From NCBI GenBank assembly GCA_034440575.1, contig JAOTOL010001548.1:841501-905500 (forward strand): a stretch of 64,000 bases of DNA. Direction: 5' to 3'. The position numbers and the translations under genes were made by a program. Numbering within the stretch: position 1 is the stretch's first letter; every line of letters begins with the position of its first letter. Of this stretch, positions 1 through 59,391 are shown one piece after another. The notes under the pieces were generated by a model. It was given only the letters and a program-made list of their open reading frames with translations, was not told where the DNA came from and searched no databases. The stretch comes from Imbricaverruca yamaguchii. Taxonomy: Eukaryota > Arthropoda > Thecostraca > Neoverrucidae.

Positions 1-755
1 TTGAAATTTGGATGACCTGTGACGTTACATGTAACTCATAGGTCAATGCACTTCACTTATCTAAGTCCATTCTGTTGTACTATGTCGCTTGCCACCAAGA
101 GCAAGGAGGCCTGCACGCAACTCTTCAATTTATGTATGAGGAACGATCTGCCCCTCCCCCTCCCGCCCCCGGTGGGACTCGCCCGGCTCCCGACCCCAAT
201 GGCGTGTCGGTTACTGTTGCCTCTCTGTTGCGATGAATATGTGATGCCATGTCGCAATGAACGTGATGCCATATCTCAACCAATATGTAGCCACTTTCCA
301 GCTCAGGTACAGTCTCAGTATTCCTACAGTCTCACAGTCTTAGGTACAGCAAAACTCTCTGAGCGACAATGATGCGCCGTCCTCGTTGGTGATTTCTCTG
401 ATAACGTTTCGTTCATCGTCGAGGTCAGACAGTTCAGAGAACAGAGTAATTCATTCAGAGGTGCATTCGTCATTCAGGTCTTCTTACACAGAGAAACAGA
501 AAGGGAGAGAAAAGAGAGAGCGGGGAACAGGGAAAGGGACAGTGAGAGGGAAGCAAGAAAGGGGATGCACAAACGGATGGGCGAATGGATAGACAGATAG
601 ACCTGCAGATAGATATATAAACAGACAGATTGAAAAAAATAAGTCTGGGGAAAGGCTGAATACCGAAGGATTGAGGAAATAAATCTGAGGATTGCAAGCA
701 ATGAAAGTGTGAATAAAAATATTGCGCACGAACCAAATTTAGGGGTCTTACTGAC
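1..755. other. Intron 14 (partial), no recognisable feature
   Basis: Sequence downstream of kinesin exon 14. No exon, repeat array or retroelement was recognised. Open frames here are short and without family resemblance. An AG-rich stretch near 480-560 is simple purine-rich sequence. Confidence 0.5.
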
Positions 756-47942
<47,187 letters not shown>

Positions 47943-50900
47943 GGCGTCGACCTCGGTGACACTGCCTGACGGCACAGGGAAGAGCTGGTCACTACCGATC
48001 ACATGCGTCCTTCAGTTGAATTTGTTCACGCTTTACATAACTAAACATAAACTTAAACCAATATAGAGAACTTGAAGAAATCCTCTGAATTAATGGTGTC
48101 TTAGGTTTTTATGCATCCTACACATTCCAACTCTAATTATTTCGCTTGCATATCTTAGTTCTCGCCAAGATCCAGCGTGTATTACAACCTTAACGTTCGT
48201 CTACCGTGAATATTCTGACCCTACCCTACCTAGCCTGCAACAATCTTCCTCGAATCTTCATCACATCACCTTATAATGTCGCTCCTGCCTGAGGACACCA
48301 CGAGGAATGCCAAGCACTTTCCCAGCACCCTAGCGATCTACACTCAAGTCGATGCCCGCACGGCCGGTAGGAATCCTATGTGGGAGCGGCTCGGCGTCCC
48401 CGACATTCTGGCTGAGACCTTCAACACAGCTAGTGGGGCACTACTAATTTTAACCAAGGGTGGTACTGTAAGGAGGTTTACATTTCTTCGGCACCAAAAT
48501 TTGTATATTTTCCCATCTGAACAGGCCGCCAGACGTCCAGTCAGATCCTGGCCACCTAACCCGTTCTTTACAAATATTTGCCCGGAAAACAAACGCGAGT
48601 GGCGCCGATGCCAACATCAAAGGGGCGGATCCGGCAACAACATCCGGGCGAACTCGATGCGACCCCGTCCAGCTGGCCACCGGAGGTGCGAACACCAGCT
48701 GAACCACCTCCGGCAGAAGGGTCATCGGCCCGTGAGGTCGGTGACGACGCTCAGGAGAACCTTCTAGAACGCCATGGAGGCCCCAGGCGGCAAAGGCAAA
48801 CCCGACGAATCAAAAGTGCGAGCTCACCCCGAAGCCCTAGGAGTGGGTACATCAAAAAATGAGGTGGGGCTGAAGAAAATTCAAGAGAGTAGAACAGGAC
48901 AGACCGGAAAAAGAGGAGAGACGCGCGGCGGTGGACGCCGGACAGACGTCTCAGGGGCGTCCAGCGGTGGCCAGATGGCTGAGTTCTCGGATGGGGGAGA
49001 TGAAGTGCTCAGCTGAGGCCACTTGCCACTCACCATCGGGCATGTGAGTGTTATACTTCTGACATGTCTTCCTCTTTCCCAAACCTTTCCGAACCAACCT
49101 AAATTATCTTCCGCAGCTTCTGCCCTCTCACCAAATTCATTGCTGAAGGGAGTGACCTGTCTCGTGGGGGGACCAAATAGGGTAAATTCAGGATGGGGAG
49201 GAATTGGACGGAAATGTCAGAGATGACGAGAAGTGTATGAGCAGTGTGTGTGCGTAATGTGATGCGGCGCATGTAAATGTAAATATATTAGATTAAGCAT
49301 AGAAATTCACTGGTGGCATCAGCAAAGACCGATGGTAGCATTTCTGCAGTGATGGACAGGAGGAGCGGCAGAGCAAGGACGGATAAAATAAGACAGAGTG
49401 CAGCACAATGATGCTTGGATATGTGCCTGATATTAATTTGTACGATGAGATAAATTTATAAGCGAGGCAGTCGACCTGAGAGCCGTCCGCCTATGGACTG
49501 AACGCTTCCGGGTGGTGGTAGTGACTGTTGAAGCCAGTTAAATTATCTAGAATATTGTTGTGGTTATATATATGACGTGCGTTTGGATAGTGCCTAATTG
49601 CGAGAGGGTGCGATGAACGGACCCTTCGGGGGCATTAGTTCACCTGCTCTGGATCTCTTGACCGCAAAATCCCGCTGGCCTCTGCGACCCAAGGGGGCAG
49701 GTGAGGTGGCGAACAAGGTATGCATGTGGGAGGGGCCGATAAAGGGCCCACCACATTGCGTTCGCCTGGCGCTGGACTGTAGGGTATAGGCAAAACAATG
49801 CCCGATAATTTGCCCACCCCCGAACTCTGCACGTGGGCACGGTTGGTTCAGACAGTTCGAGGGACACATGGACGGGTTTTGCATGCCATAAGCCCTGATG
49901 CTAAAAATTGTAGGACCGGCTAGGATATAACGACAACCAAGTACGTGCCCAACGTGGTAGGGATCCGTGCCCGCCCATGGGATGCGTCAGACCTGGTCGC
50001 AAGTGTACGACGAATAAGGCCCGGCGCGGCATCGATCGAACTTAAGGCTAGGCATGTCGGTCAAAAACACCAGAGCATTTTTATCAGCCCTCGGGGCCAG
50101 TACGATGAGCCCCCCGTTGCAGTTCCGACTTTGTCCAGGCGAGGAACGCTGTCAATAATGGCTAGGCCAGCCATGATTGGCAGTGAAAGGTTTACTTGTT
50201 CGGCCAACGTACTATTAAAATTAGAGCAATGGTCTGTCGATATATGTGTTTGTGTACCGCTGAGGGGGGTCGTGAGCTAAATTTGGGCACCAAGCAATTC
50301 ATTAATTAATAAGGAGACCATGAATGGGGCGAGCGAATGTGAAGTGAATGAGGGGAATGAACGTGAGTAGGTAGATTTAAGGATCAGCTGAAGCCGCTTG
50401 GGGCTCAACACGTGCACCTATTTCGTGCGGTACATTGCACAAAATTATACTAATACTAGCGTCCAAAAAGTCCCAACACGAGACATGTCATTTAAACCAA
50501 TGGTAAATATCATTGTCATCAATTATCTAATGCAACGTATTAATTATAGTCTGGCTGAAGACGTTCACGAGCCTATGTGGTGTTCCCAAAACTTTAACCT
50601 CGCACATATATAAATTCGTGTTCGGGACGGCAACTTAAACGAACATCACGTCGGCTGGGGTTTGGGGAATATGTGGTAGAGGTGGCGGCGAAACACAACA
50701 CGATACACCACTGACATGGGCACAATCAACAAAGGAGTGACTTAAGTCAAGCCCTCAGTAAGTTCAGTCAGTTCAAATAGCTCAATCAGTTCCAGTCGAG
50801 GTTAGCTGGATCTAAAATGCATTTTCACACACCCATACTACCCACTCCGAGTTAAAGAAGCTTGCATTGGGAACACGTCTCACCCATACCTCACTCAAAC

Positions 50901-51230
50901 TCCGCACACCCACACCCCCACAACACCTCGCACCCACACCGGCCACCACCCCTGACACCCCACCGACGGCAGAGCCGCCACACCTACAGTACCTATGCGT
51001 CTGGCCATAATCAGGGCAATTTTGCTCATGTCGGGGAAGCCTTAAGCTTGATGGGACATGACCTCCTGGAGCAAAGCTGTTCGGTCCGATCCCTCCGGTA
51101 CCACGGTCGTGACTGAGTCATCGCTGTTCTACCCTGGATTTCCTTGAGCCATTGCTTGTTCTGGTCGCATGGCTTTCGACAGAGAGGCCCCCTGCAGCGT
51201 CGGTGTCCATCTGTCTGCTCGTGTGACGTC
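47943..51230. other. Region upstream of the kinesin start codon, no recognised gene
   Basis: It should contain the kinesin 5' UTR exon(s) and perhaps the promoter, but I cannot place either. A hydrophilic plus-strand frame at 48578-48862 (RHGGPRRQRQTRRIKSASSP) is reminiscent of LINE ORF1 proteins but is too weak to call. Frames at 48276-48767 and 49945-50280 have no recognisable domain. Confidence 0.5.
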
Positions 51231-51359
51231 ATTGGTCTAGCCAAACCCTCGGCAACACTGTCCGTAGTGAAAAGCCACCGTCAGCCTGCTCGGCATGGCC
51301 CGGCCAAGGGCAGCTAGCCTGGCTCGGTTGGCCAGAGACACAAACCTACAACCCCCCAA

Positions 51360-52880
51360 AATAGACAACTCACCCATTCTCTTCGTCACCATATCAACAT
51401 TTCTAGGTATCACATTAGACCCACGACTATCTTTTCGGCCACACCTCCTAAGCATGCAAAAACGCGTCTAAAAAATAATCAACATACTACGAGCACTTTC
51501 TGGCACACGTTGGGGATTCGATCGAAGCACACTCCTAACTCTTTACAAATCACTCATTCGGCCAATTCTGGAATATGGATCCCCGCTCTTCGAAAACGCA
51601 GCCAAATCAAACCTCAAAATTCCAGATTCTATTCAACGTCAATGCCTACAAATAGCACATCACCTCACCTTCTCATGTTCTTCACATATACAACCACATA
51701 CCAGAAGTACAGCACAGACGTACAGAAGCACTACTTAGGTGCCACTGCAAGACAACTCACGAAATAACACCCGTGCACCCAGGCACTAAAACTCCGCACA
51801 ACACGCATACACCAACTCTTGAGATCAACACGACTAAAGACTACAATAGGCTGCCGCATACACAGACACGCCAATACTCTAGATATAACACTCCGAACAA
51901 CAGCACCACTCCTACAACCCATCGCATGGTGGAAACAACCAACACCCAACACACACCTCCTTATTGACAACCGAAAAATACATACACACACAGAAGAACA
52001 GCAACTATTCGTACAATTCACAGCACAGTACGCCAACTACAACATCATATATACAGACGGCTCCATATCACATACACAACAGACGGGGTAAGCGGCGGTG
52101 CTGTACCCCAACGTAGCACCACCGCGGGTCATCCTACTTGCCCGTGAGCAGAATTATTCGCAATCTTCTTGGCATACTGCACCATCTACAACACCAAAAT
52201 TGAACACAACATCATAGCCACAAACGCAAAGTCAGCATTACAGAGCATAACACCCCACACCAAATACAAACACCCTTTCATACCTACAATACTACACATC
52301 CACAAACAACCAACTATACCACAACGGCCAACACTTCTCTGGATCCCAAGTCACACAAACATACATGGCAACGAACACGCAGACACAGAAGCAAACATAG
52401 CCACACTACAACACATTGCAACAAATCACACAATGTCCCAATTCACAATCTAACTACTACCTCACGATACGGCAGGCCATCAACAAACACATGCAACAAA
52501 TATGGGATACAGTAATAACACAGCTGCACGAAATATTTCCCAAACAATAATACTGGCACTCCATCAACTAGAACACCAGACTCAGAGAACGGACATTAAC
52601 ACCACTACGCATAAGACACACAGCACTCACATACTCCTACCTTCTACTCAAACAACAACGACCACAATGCACCACCTGCCACCACACACTCATAATTATA
52701 CATATACTCATATACTGCACCAAATACAACAACCAAAGACAACATATCGCAAAATACTGCACAACGAACAACACCCCACTGAACCTCACCACGCTCCTCA
52801 ACGACGACCATCCAGCATTACACGAACACCTCTTCCACTTTATCGACACTACATGCATACTGGAACAACTGTGAAAAAGA
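51360..52880 (+). pseudogene. Decayed Jockey-type LINE, RT C-terminus and RNase H
   Basis: Recognisable: FLGITLDPRLSFRPHLL near 51400, ALSGTRWGFDRSTLLTLYKS and LIRPILEYGSPLFE at 51490-51595, YTDGSIS near 52050, TLLWIPSHTNIHGNEHADTE at 52333-52393 (RNase H), and QCTTCHH...IHILIYC near 52668-52716, a C-terminal cysteine motif like that of the intron 10 remnant. Stops and frame changes at several points. The frame ends near 52877 and is followed by an A-rich stretch and a probable 3' UTR to about 53290. Confidence 0.88.
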
Positions 52881-53298
52881 TATGTTAAAAAATGAAAGAA
52901 AAAAATTAACAAAAACCTGAGAAGCGGAAAAAGTTAGATACGTTACAAAAAAAGAGAAGAAAACAAACACGTTCTTGTAATGTTCACATATGGCGATGAC
53001 CCGACCCCCCACTACACCCTATATCCAAATGTGGCACCGACCGGAATGTGTCGACTTCATCATCTGCGGCTCTTAAACAACTCTACTGTACCATCTCTAC
53101 ATCTTCAATCGACCCGGACCACCTCAACTCTACTCTTCACGACCATCTCAACTCCACTTCACCACTGCTCTACTAAACCTCCACCTCGGATACATCCTCC
53201 TACCCTACGCTACTCACTCTCTTACACATCTTCTCTTCAACCGGGACCAGCCGACATCACCACACGTTCAACTACAGGCTGGCTGGCAAAATTCAACT

Positions 53299-53313
<15 letters not shown>

Positions 53314-53381
<68 letters not shown>
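53314..53381. repeat. (AT)n microsatellite
   Basis: An AT run preceded by an ACACAC run. Confidence 0.96.
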
Positions 53382-53382
<1 letters not shown>

Positions 53383-53484
53383 CAGCTTTCCTCTCTCCCT
53401 ATGCGTTTCTGCATGACAATTAGTCTTCCCGATTGCTTTGACAATTTAACTTCGCTCCACCCCGTGAGGAAACACAAGTGTAAA

Positions 53485-53570
53485 TAACCTCAAGACGTCA
53501 CAAATGTAATGGCTGACCTCAGACCGTCACAAATGTAATGATTGACATCAGGCTGGCACAAATTCAGTCT
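53485..53570. repeat. Outlying copies of the 29-bp minisatellite
   Basis: Three copies of CACAAATGTAATGGCTGACC with CTCAGACCGT variants, the same unit as at 46055-46570. Confidence 0.88.
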
Positions 53571-53879
53571 CCGGTTTTTCATCTCACGTTTGGTCTATGC
53601 AGAAGTCTCCATCCCATCTGCCTACACAGAAGCCCCGCACTTGTGCCCATGTCCTGGCGTGATGCGTCTAGTGCAAGCGGTGACAGAGCCTGCGGCTGCA
53701 TGTGGCGGATGGGTGGCACTTCCGCCCGATGGGCTCCAATCAGCGTCGATTGGCGGACGGTTGGTACACGCAGCCCATCTGGTCACGATTCCACTCCAGC
53801 TGCAGGTCACGACCGCCGACGTCGCCTTCAGGCCTTTTGGATGGACGGTCGAGATGGGGGATGCTCGGCTCCGCGGTAG

Positions 53880-54420
53880 CGATGATGAGGTCCAGCAATG
53901 GTGATGAGGTGATGGGGTACAACAAAGGTGATGATGATGAGGTGATGAAATGAAGCAAATGTGATGGTGATGAGGTAATGAGGTTTAGCAAAGGTGATGG
54001 TGCTGAGGTGATGAGATCTCGCTACTCTTCGCCCGCGACCAATCGGCGTGAGAGATTGGCGACGATACACGACTCAACGGTCGATGTGTCGTAAAGCCAA
54101 TAACCAACCAAGAGGTGATGAGATCCAACAGAGGTGGTGGTGATGACGTCAAGCAACTGTGATGATGGTAAGGTAATGAGGTACAGCACAGGTGATGGTA
54201 ATGACGTCAATCAAAGGTGATGGCGATAAGGTAATGAGGTAGAACAAAGGTAATAGTGATGAATTCAAGCAAAGGTGATGGTGATCAGGTGATGAGGTCA
54301 AGCAAAGGTGATGGTGATGAGGTAATGATGTCCAGCAAAGGTAATGGTGATTATTTTTGATGGTGAGGTCCAATAAAGGTGATGGTGATGAGGTGTTGAG
54401 GCCTAGCAACGTTGATGCAG
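53880..54420. repeat. Degenerate GGTGATGATGAGGT minisatellite with an insertion
   Basis: GGTGATGGTGATGAGGTAAT plus GAGGTCAAGCAAA-type units of roughly 33-38 bp. The array is broken at about 54015-54110 by unrelated sequence (CGCTACTCTTCGCCCGCGAC onward). Confidence 0.85.
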
Positions 54421-54699
54421 TTCGCAGCCAGGGTTCGGTGGATATTCGGTCAGACACTATAACCCGACTTTGTTATGAACATTTCAGTCATTTGAGATAT
54501 GAGTAGAGAGATTGTACTCTGATGGCGTACAATTTCAGTGACATGATGGCATAGGTCATAGTTCGTCGGACAGAAGTATAGCACACGTAGGATTCCAATG
54601 AGCTAAAGCATGGCCTAGATGCGGTCATTTGGATTTTGCCTTCAAATTTATTACATTGCAACTTGTGAGGGCTAGCTTTTTTAGGGCCCAAGCCAGTTT

Positions 54700-56870
54700 G
54701 TGAAGCGCTCATGCGGTTGCTTGGACCCCGTGTGCTTTGATGGCCTCCGTTGTGCTTTTTTTGGAACTCCCGATGTGTTTATTTAGAGCTGCAACGAATG
54801 TCAAGGCTCTGTAGCATTTTGCGGGACTCCGTGTGCGTTGGAGGGTCCCGTGCATGTTCGGCCTGCCGTTGTGCTCTTATGGTCCTGCTGTGCTTATTTG
54901 GAGCTCCCGATGCACATTCGTAAAACCCAGCACGATTTTTGGTGCTCAAGTATAATCTCTCGGGGTCCCGGCGCGACTTTTCGGGCCAGGCACGTGTTTC
55001 CGGGGGAACGTGACGCCAGGTTTCTGGGCTCTACAAAATTTTTGGTGGTTTCTTCTGAGTTTTGACAACTCTTCATTCATTGAAATCCATTCATTCATTC
55101 ATTGAGTTTTGGCAATGATATATTTTTCAGAATCTCTCCATATTTTGGATGGCTCCGACTTGATCTCTGTCGGGTCCCTATGTGATTTTTGGGACCACGC
55201 TGTGCTTATTTGGGGCTATCGGCGCCATTTTTTTGGAGCCCTGATGGAGATTTTGTGTGCTCGACCAAAATTTTTGGGATGACCGACGGGATTTTTGGTC
55301 TCGAGTGCGATACTTGGGGTGTTCGGTACCAGTTTCCAAGGAGCGTTGTACTTAGCTGAGACCCAGCGCGATTTTCGCTGGCCCCTGTGCAAATTTTCGT
55401 ACCCGGTGTGAGTATTGTAGTGCCCGCTATATTATATACAGCCCCCTGCGCGAATTCTGGGGACCCCGACGTGAATGTATGGGTCCCAACGCGATCTTTG
55501 GAGACCCTAGCGCAATTCTTGGGAGTTCATCCTTTCAGGAGGTGGATGAGAAATTTCCTCTTTCGTAAGCCACTACGGCTGCCCAACGAGCGCTTTCTTA
55601 GCCGATGCACCCTTCAGTGTAGAAAGGCCCTTCGTATATCTTTCTTTCATGGCCTTTCTGTATTTTCCGGTACTCGGGCCGATTTAATATAATTTTTGGG
55701 GGGTCGAGTTTCATTTTTTGGTAAGCCCCTGTGCAATAGTTTTGGGCCAGGGTATGATTCGTAGGGCTACCTGTGCCTTTTTGCGCGTGCCCAACGCGCT
55801 TCTTTTTCTGGACCAACGCCTTTTTGGGGGTTTTTCACACATTTGTTTGTGGTGACAGTGGCATTAATTGATTTTTGGGAAGCCAGCTGCAATTTATGGG
55901 GGACTCAGCAATATTTTTTGGGCTCCCTGTGTTATTTTTGATGGCGGTGATGCGTCTCTTGTCGACCTCAGTTCGATTTTTCTGGGGCCGCCGTCATTTG
56001 TTTGGATCCCTATCGCAAGTTTTAGCGGCATCGACAAGTTTGCGGATCCAATACGTGTTGGGGGCTTCTGGGGCGATTGTTGGCCCCCATAGTGATTTGC
56101 AATGTCCGGACTGTTTTTGCTTGTCCCGGCCTAATTTGTTTCCGTGGTTTCGATGAGACTTAGGGACCCGGTGCGAACCGTCGAGCCCCAAATGTGATTT
56201 GCAGGTGCCCCATGTGCGACTGTTTGGTACCCCAGGCTCCGCGTGAATTTCAGCTCGACCTTTTGAGTCCCCTGTCATGATCTCCAAGAACCTCGGCACG
56301 AATGTTTTGGACCCCAGGGTGATTTGATTGCAGGAGCCCAGCCAGTATCTTGGGGGCCTCATCATGGCTTTCAAGGACACCGGCACAACATATTTTTTGT
56401 CCCAGTTGATCTTCAAGTACCCAGGTGCGAACTTTTGAGGCACCCAGCGACATTTTCTTGGGGCACCGGCGATACTTTCTAGGCCATCAGCGTGATTTCC
56501 AAGTACCCAGCCCGATCTGTTGTGGCCACAGCGCGATTTTCGCAGTCCCGATGTGGCCCTACGAGGGTCCCGGCGCAATTTTTTAGGGGCCTTAGCGGTA
56601 TTTTCAGGGACCTCGGCCTCATTTGGAGCCCCAGCGGTATTTTTGCGGTTACCTGAACGATTTTGGGGATCAATGCGATTTTCAGGGTACTTGGTGCGAT
56701 TTTGTGGGCCCACTGAGTCATTTTTAGGGTCCCTTGCACAACTTTTAGGGGTACAATGTGATTTTTATGGACCTCAATTTGATTTGTGTGACCCATATGT
56801 GATCTTTAGGGGCCCGGTGTGATTTTGTGATTCCCAGCGGAATTTTTAGGAAACGTGGCGCAATTTCTCC
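54700..56870. repeat. Highly degenerate 21-bp satellite, about 2.1 kb
   Basis: A loose consensus GATTTTTGGGGTCCCGGTGC recurs every 20-21 bp for about 100 units, most units differing at several bases. Because 21 is divisible by 3, it leaves a 239-codon minus-strand frame (56713-55994) with heptapeptide periodicity and no known domain. I regard that frame as a by-product. Confidence 0.8.
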
Positions 56871-57061
56871 AAACCCCAGTGCGATGTCTGGGGGTCCCAC
56901 AACCTCACAGGGGGAACTGTCCCCAGATCCCCCTCGGTATGCCACAGCCTCTCACTGATGCTCCGGCTCACCTTCGGTGACTCTTCGATCCGCCTCCTAC
57001 CCTCTCGGTAAGCATCGAAGCCACCTCTCTCCCCAGAGCATGTCCTATCCACCCCTCATCT

Positions 57062-57430
57062 CAGAGCGACCGTCCAATGCGACCCTCACCTCAGAGTGAT
57101 CGTCCGGTCCAATCCGCACCTTGCACCTCTAAGCGGCCTTCCGATCCACCCTTTACCTCAGAACGGCCGTCCGGTCCACCCTTTACCTCAGAGCTGCGGC
57201 CGCCCGGTCCACCCTTTACCTCAGAGCGGCCGTCCGGTCAACCCTATACCGTCAGAGCGGCCGTCCGGTCCGCCCTTTACCGTCAGAGCGGCCGTCCGGT
57301 TCACCCTTTACCTCAGAGCGGCCGCCCGGTCCACCCTTTACCTCAGAGCGGCCGCCTGGTCCACCCTTCACCGAAGAGCGGCCGTCCGGTCGACCCTTTA
57401 CCTCAGAGCGGCGGCCGGCCGGTCCACCAG
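57062..57430. repeat. 30-bp minisatellite, about 12 copies
   Basis: CCTCAGAGCGGCCGTCCGGT followed by CCACCCTTTA repeats with a 27-33-bp spread. The decapeptide-like PFTSERPSGP periodicity in one frame is the repeat translation. Confidence 0.93.
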
Positions 57431-57996
57431 TAGCTGGAGGCTGTGCCGAAGGTCGGATGTCGGACTTCAGCCCGGGGGGCGGTGGCTCGGCTTTCACCGG
57501 CCGGCGTCAGCACGGGACTCGAGCCGACCGACCGGAGCCAGCTGCCGCCGCCGCCGACGCCGCCCGTATCGACTGGCCCTCCTCGGAGCGGCGCAGGCGC
57601 GTCGCCGCTTCAACTGCCGCCCGCCCACAGACCATTTCAATTCAATATTCGGCACCCGCATGAGGTGTCTGATCCCGAGCTTGCATGCCAGACAGAGCGG
57701 CCCGAACACTGACAGAACGACCAGCTGGCAGCAGAATGCGTCAGGAGGTGACAGATGAGGTGCCAGATGAGGTGACAGATGAGCTGCACGTCCTGGACGT
57801 GCACGACGGCAGAGCTACGGCGGCGGAGCAGAAGAGCTGCCTCTGTGGGTGGCATCGAGAGGTCTCGGAGGTGCAATGGGTCAAGATCGTCGAAAGTCAC
57901 CCACATGTGCGACACGTGCTAGACTCTTCGTCACAGCGTATATCAGCATAGTGAAAATGGTACGTGTGGTAGCCTACCATCACTACAATCATATGC

Positions 57997-57997
57997 A

Positions 57998-58044
<47 letters not shown>
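57997..58044. repeat. (AT)n microsatellite
   Basis: An AT run. Sequence from 58090 to 59260 has no recognised gene; the GGGCGGATTC-type motif family is represented at about 58183. Confidence 0.95.
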
Positions 58045-58049
<5 letters not shown>

Positions 58050-59391
58050 CGTATATGTATATGCATAGATATGTATATGCATGTGTATTGATTCATGAAA
58101 ATTACTTGGATGAGGGGAAGTGCTCCAGGATTGGTGTTGGTATAAGATGTGGCCGTTTCATAAGCGCGCCGAAGGAGTATGGCTGAATCCGCCCACCTCT
58201 TCTCCTTTTTCTGTATGCATTATTTCAGAAACTGGCCACGATATTACAATGAAACCTTGTGAGTTTTTATTAATGAGCACATCCTATGTATGACACAAAA
58301 TCGAAATCAGTAAATACAGAAATTACAGAGGTACCAAGTCGACTGACTTGGCGGTGGCCCGCGAACGTTCCAAGTCACGAAAGCTTCGTCGATATGATGG
58401 AGCGGCGGTGCGGTGAGGCAGTCGATCACGACCTAATTTGACCTGAAAGTCCTAGAGTCATTAACTTTATAGTTCATTGCGTCTGCAATCTTCCTTCCAA
58501 ATTGTGTGCTTATAGCTTCAGCAGCTTCCAAAAGCTTAGCGGCAGGTGCGAATAATTCCTCCTGTGCATGTTATGTGGGAAGGCTTCCGGTGCTAGTGTT
58601 AATCGGCTCGGTCCTCAATTATGTTTGCATACTGTATTTAGGACACTTAATCTGCTGATAGGATGAATTTGCAATATATGTGATGGTCAAGATCAGGATA
58701 GAATACAACCACTCGTCTAGGAGACCAGGTTATTACAGAAGTGGCATAAAATGGTTCAATTCAATTGAAAGCTCTGCGAAAGAACAGCGAATGTAATTTT
58801 ATAAATGTTCCGTACTATGATTGTGCAAGTTACGCAGCCACAGTTTCTCAGTTGCTCATATATCAACGAATAAACTACAAGCATACCCACACACAAGCGA
58901 GACAGTGAACTGTTCATATTTTAGTAGTATCAATAGTTGCGAGCAAGACACACAGAACACACTCAGGTTGGGAATCATGGCTCCAGTCATAACAGCATAC
59001 CTTATACAGACTAAGACTGGAGATGACTGCTTTCAGACATTCAATATAAAGTGTGGAGTTCTCATCCGTAACTCTTTAATCGGTTTAAGGCATTATTTGA
59101 GTGTTCTTCTTGATGGTGAAAATAATGGCAATATTTTGTCCTAGCAGGTGCGTGGCTAATTCAATCGACTTAGCGCACCCTCTTCACGTCAGCCATATAC
59201 CAGTATCACCTTAAAAGAAGCCAAGTCCAGTATATCCTCAAAATGCAAGCTAGCAAGATGAAGTGAGCTTCAGCATTTGTATTACTGCGTTGGTGGTGAA
59301 TTGGAGCTGAGGGGCGCGGCGACATACAGGGTCATTTTGCGCCCATAACTGTATTATACTCAGTCTACGGTGCTACTATCATAGCTTATTA

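Noticed and set aside
48276..49016. Possible gag/ORF1-like hydrophilic frames
   Set aside because: Composition resembles LINE ORF1 proteins, but no specific motif and no adjacent ORF2 were found.
51026..51244. Minus-strand Cys/Arg-rich 72-codon frame
   Set aside because: The cysteine spacing does not fit a known knuckle, and there is no other support for coding.
55994..56713. 239-codon minus-strand frame as a possible novel repeat protein
   Set aside because: The 21-bp period of the degenerate satellite explains the absence of stops. No start context, splice sites or domain support.
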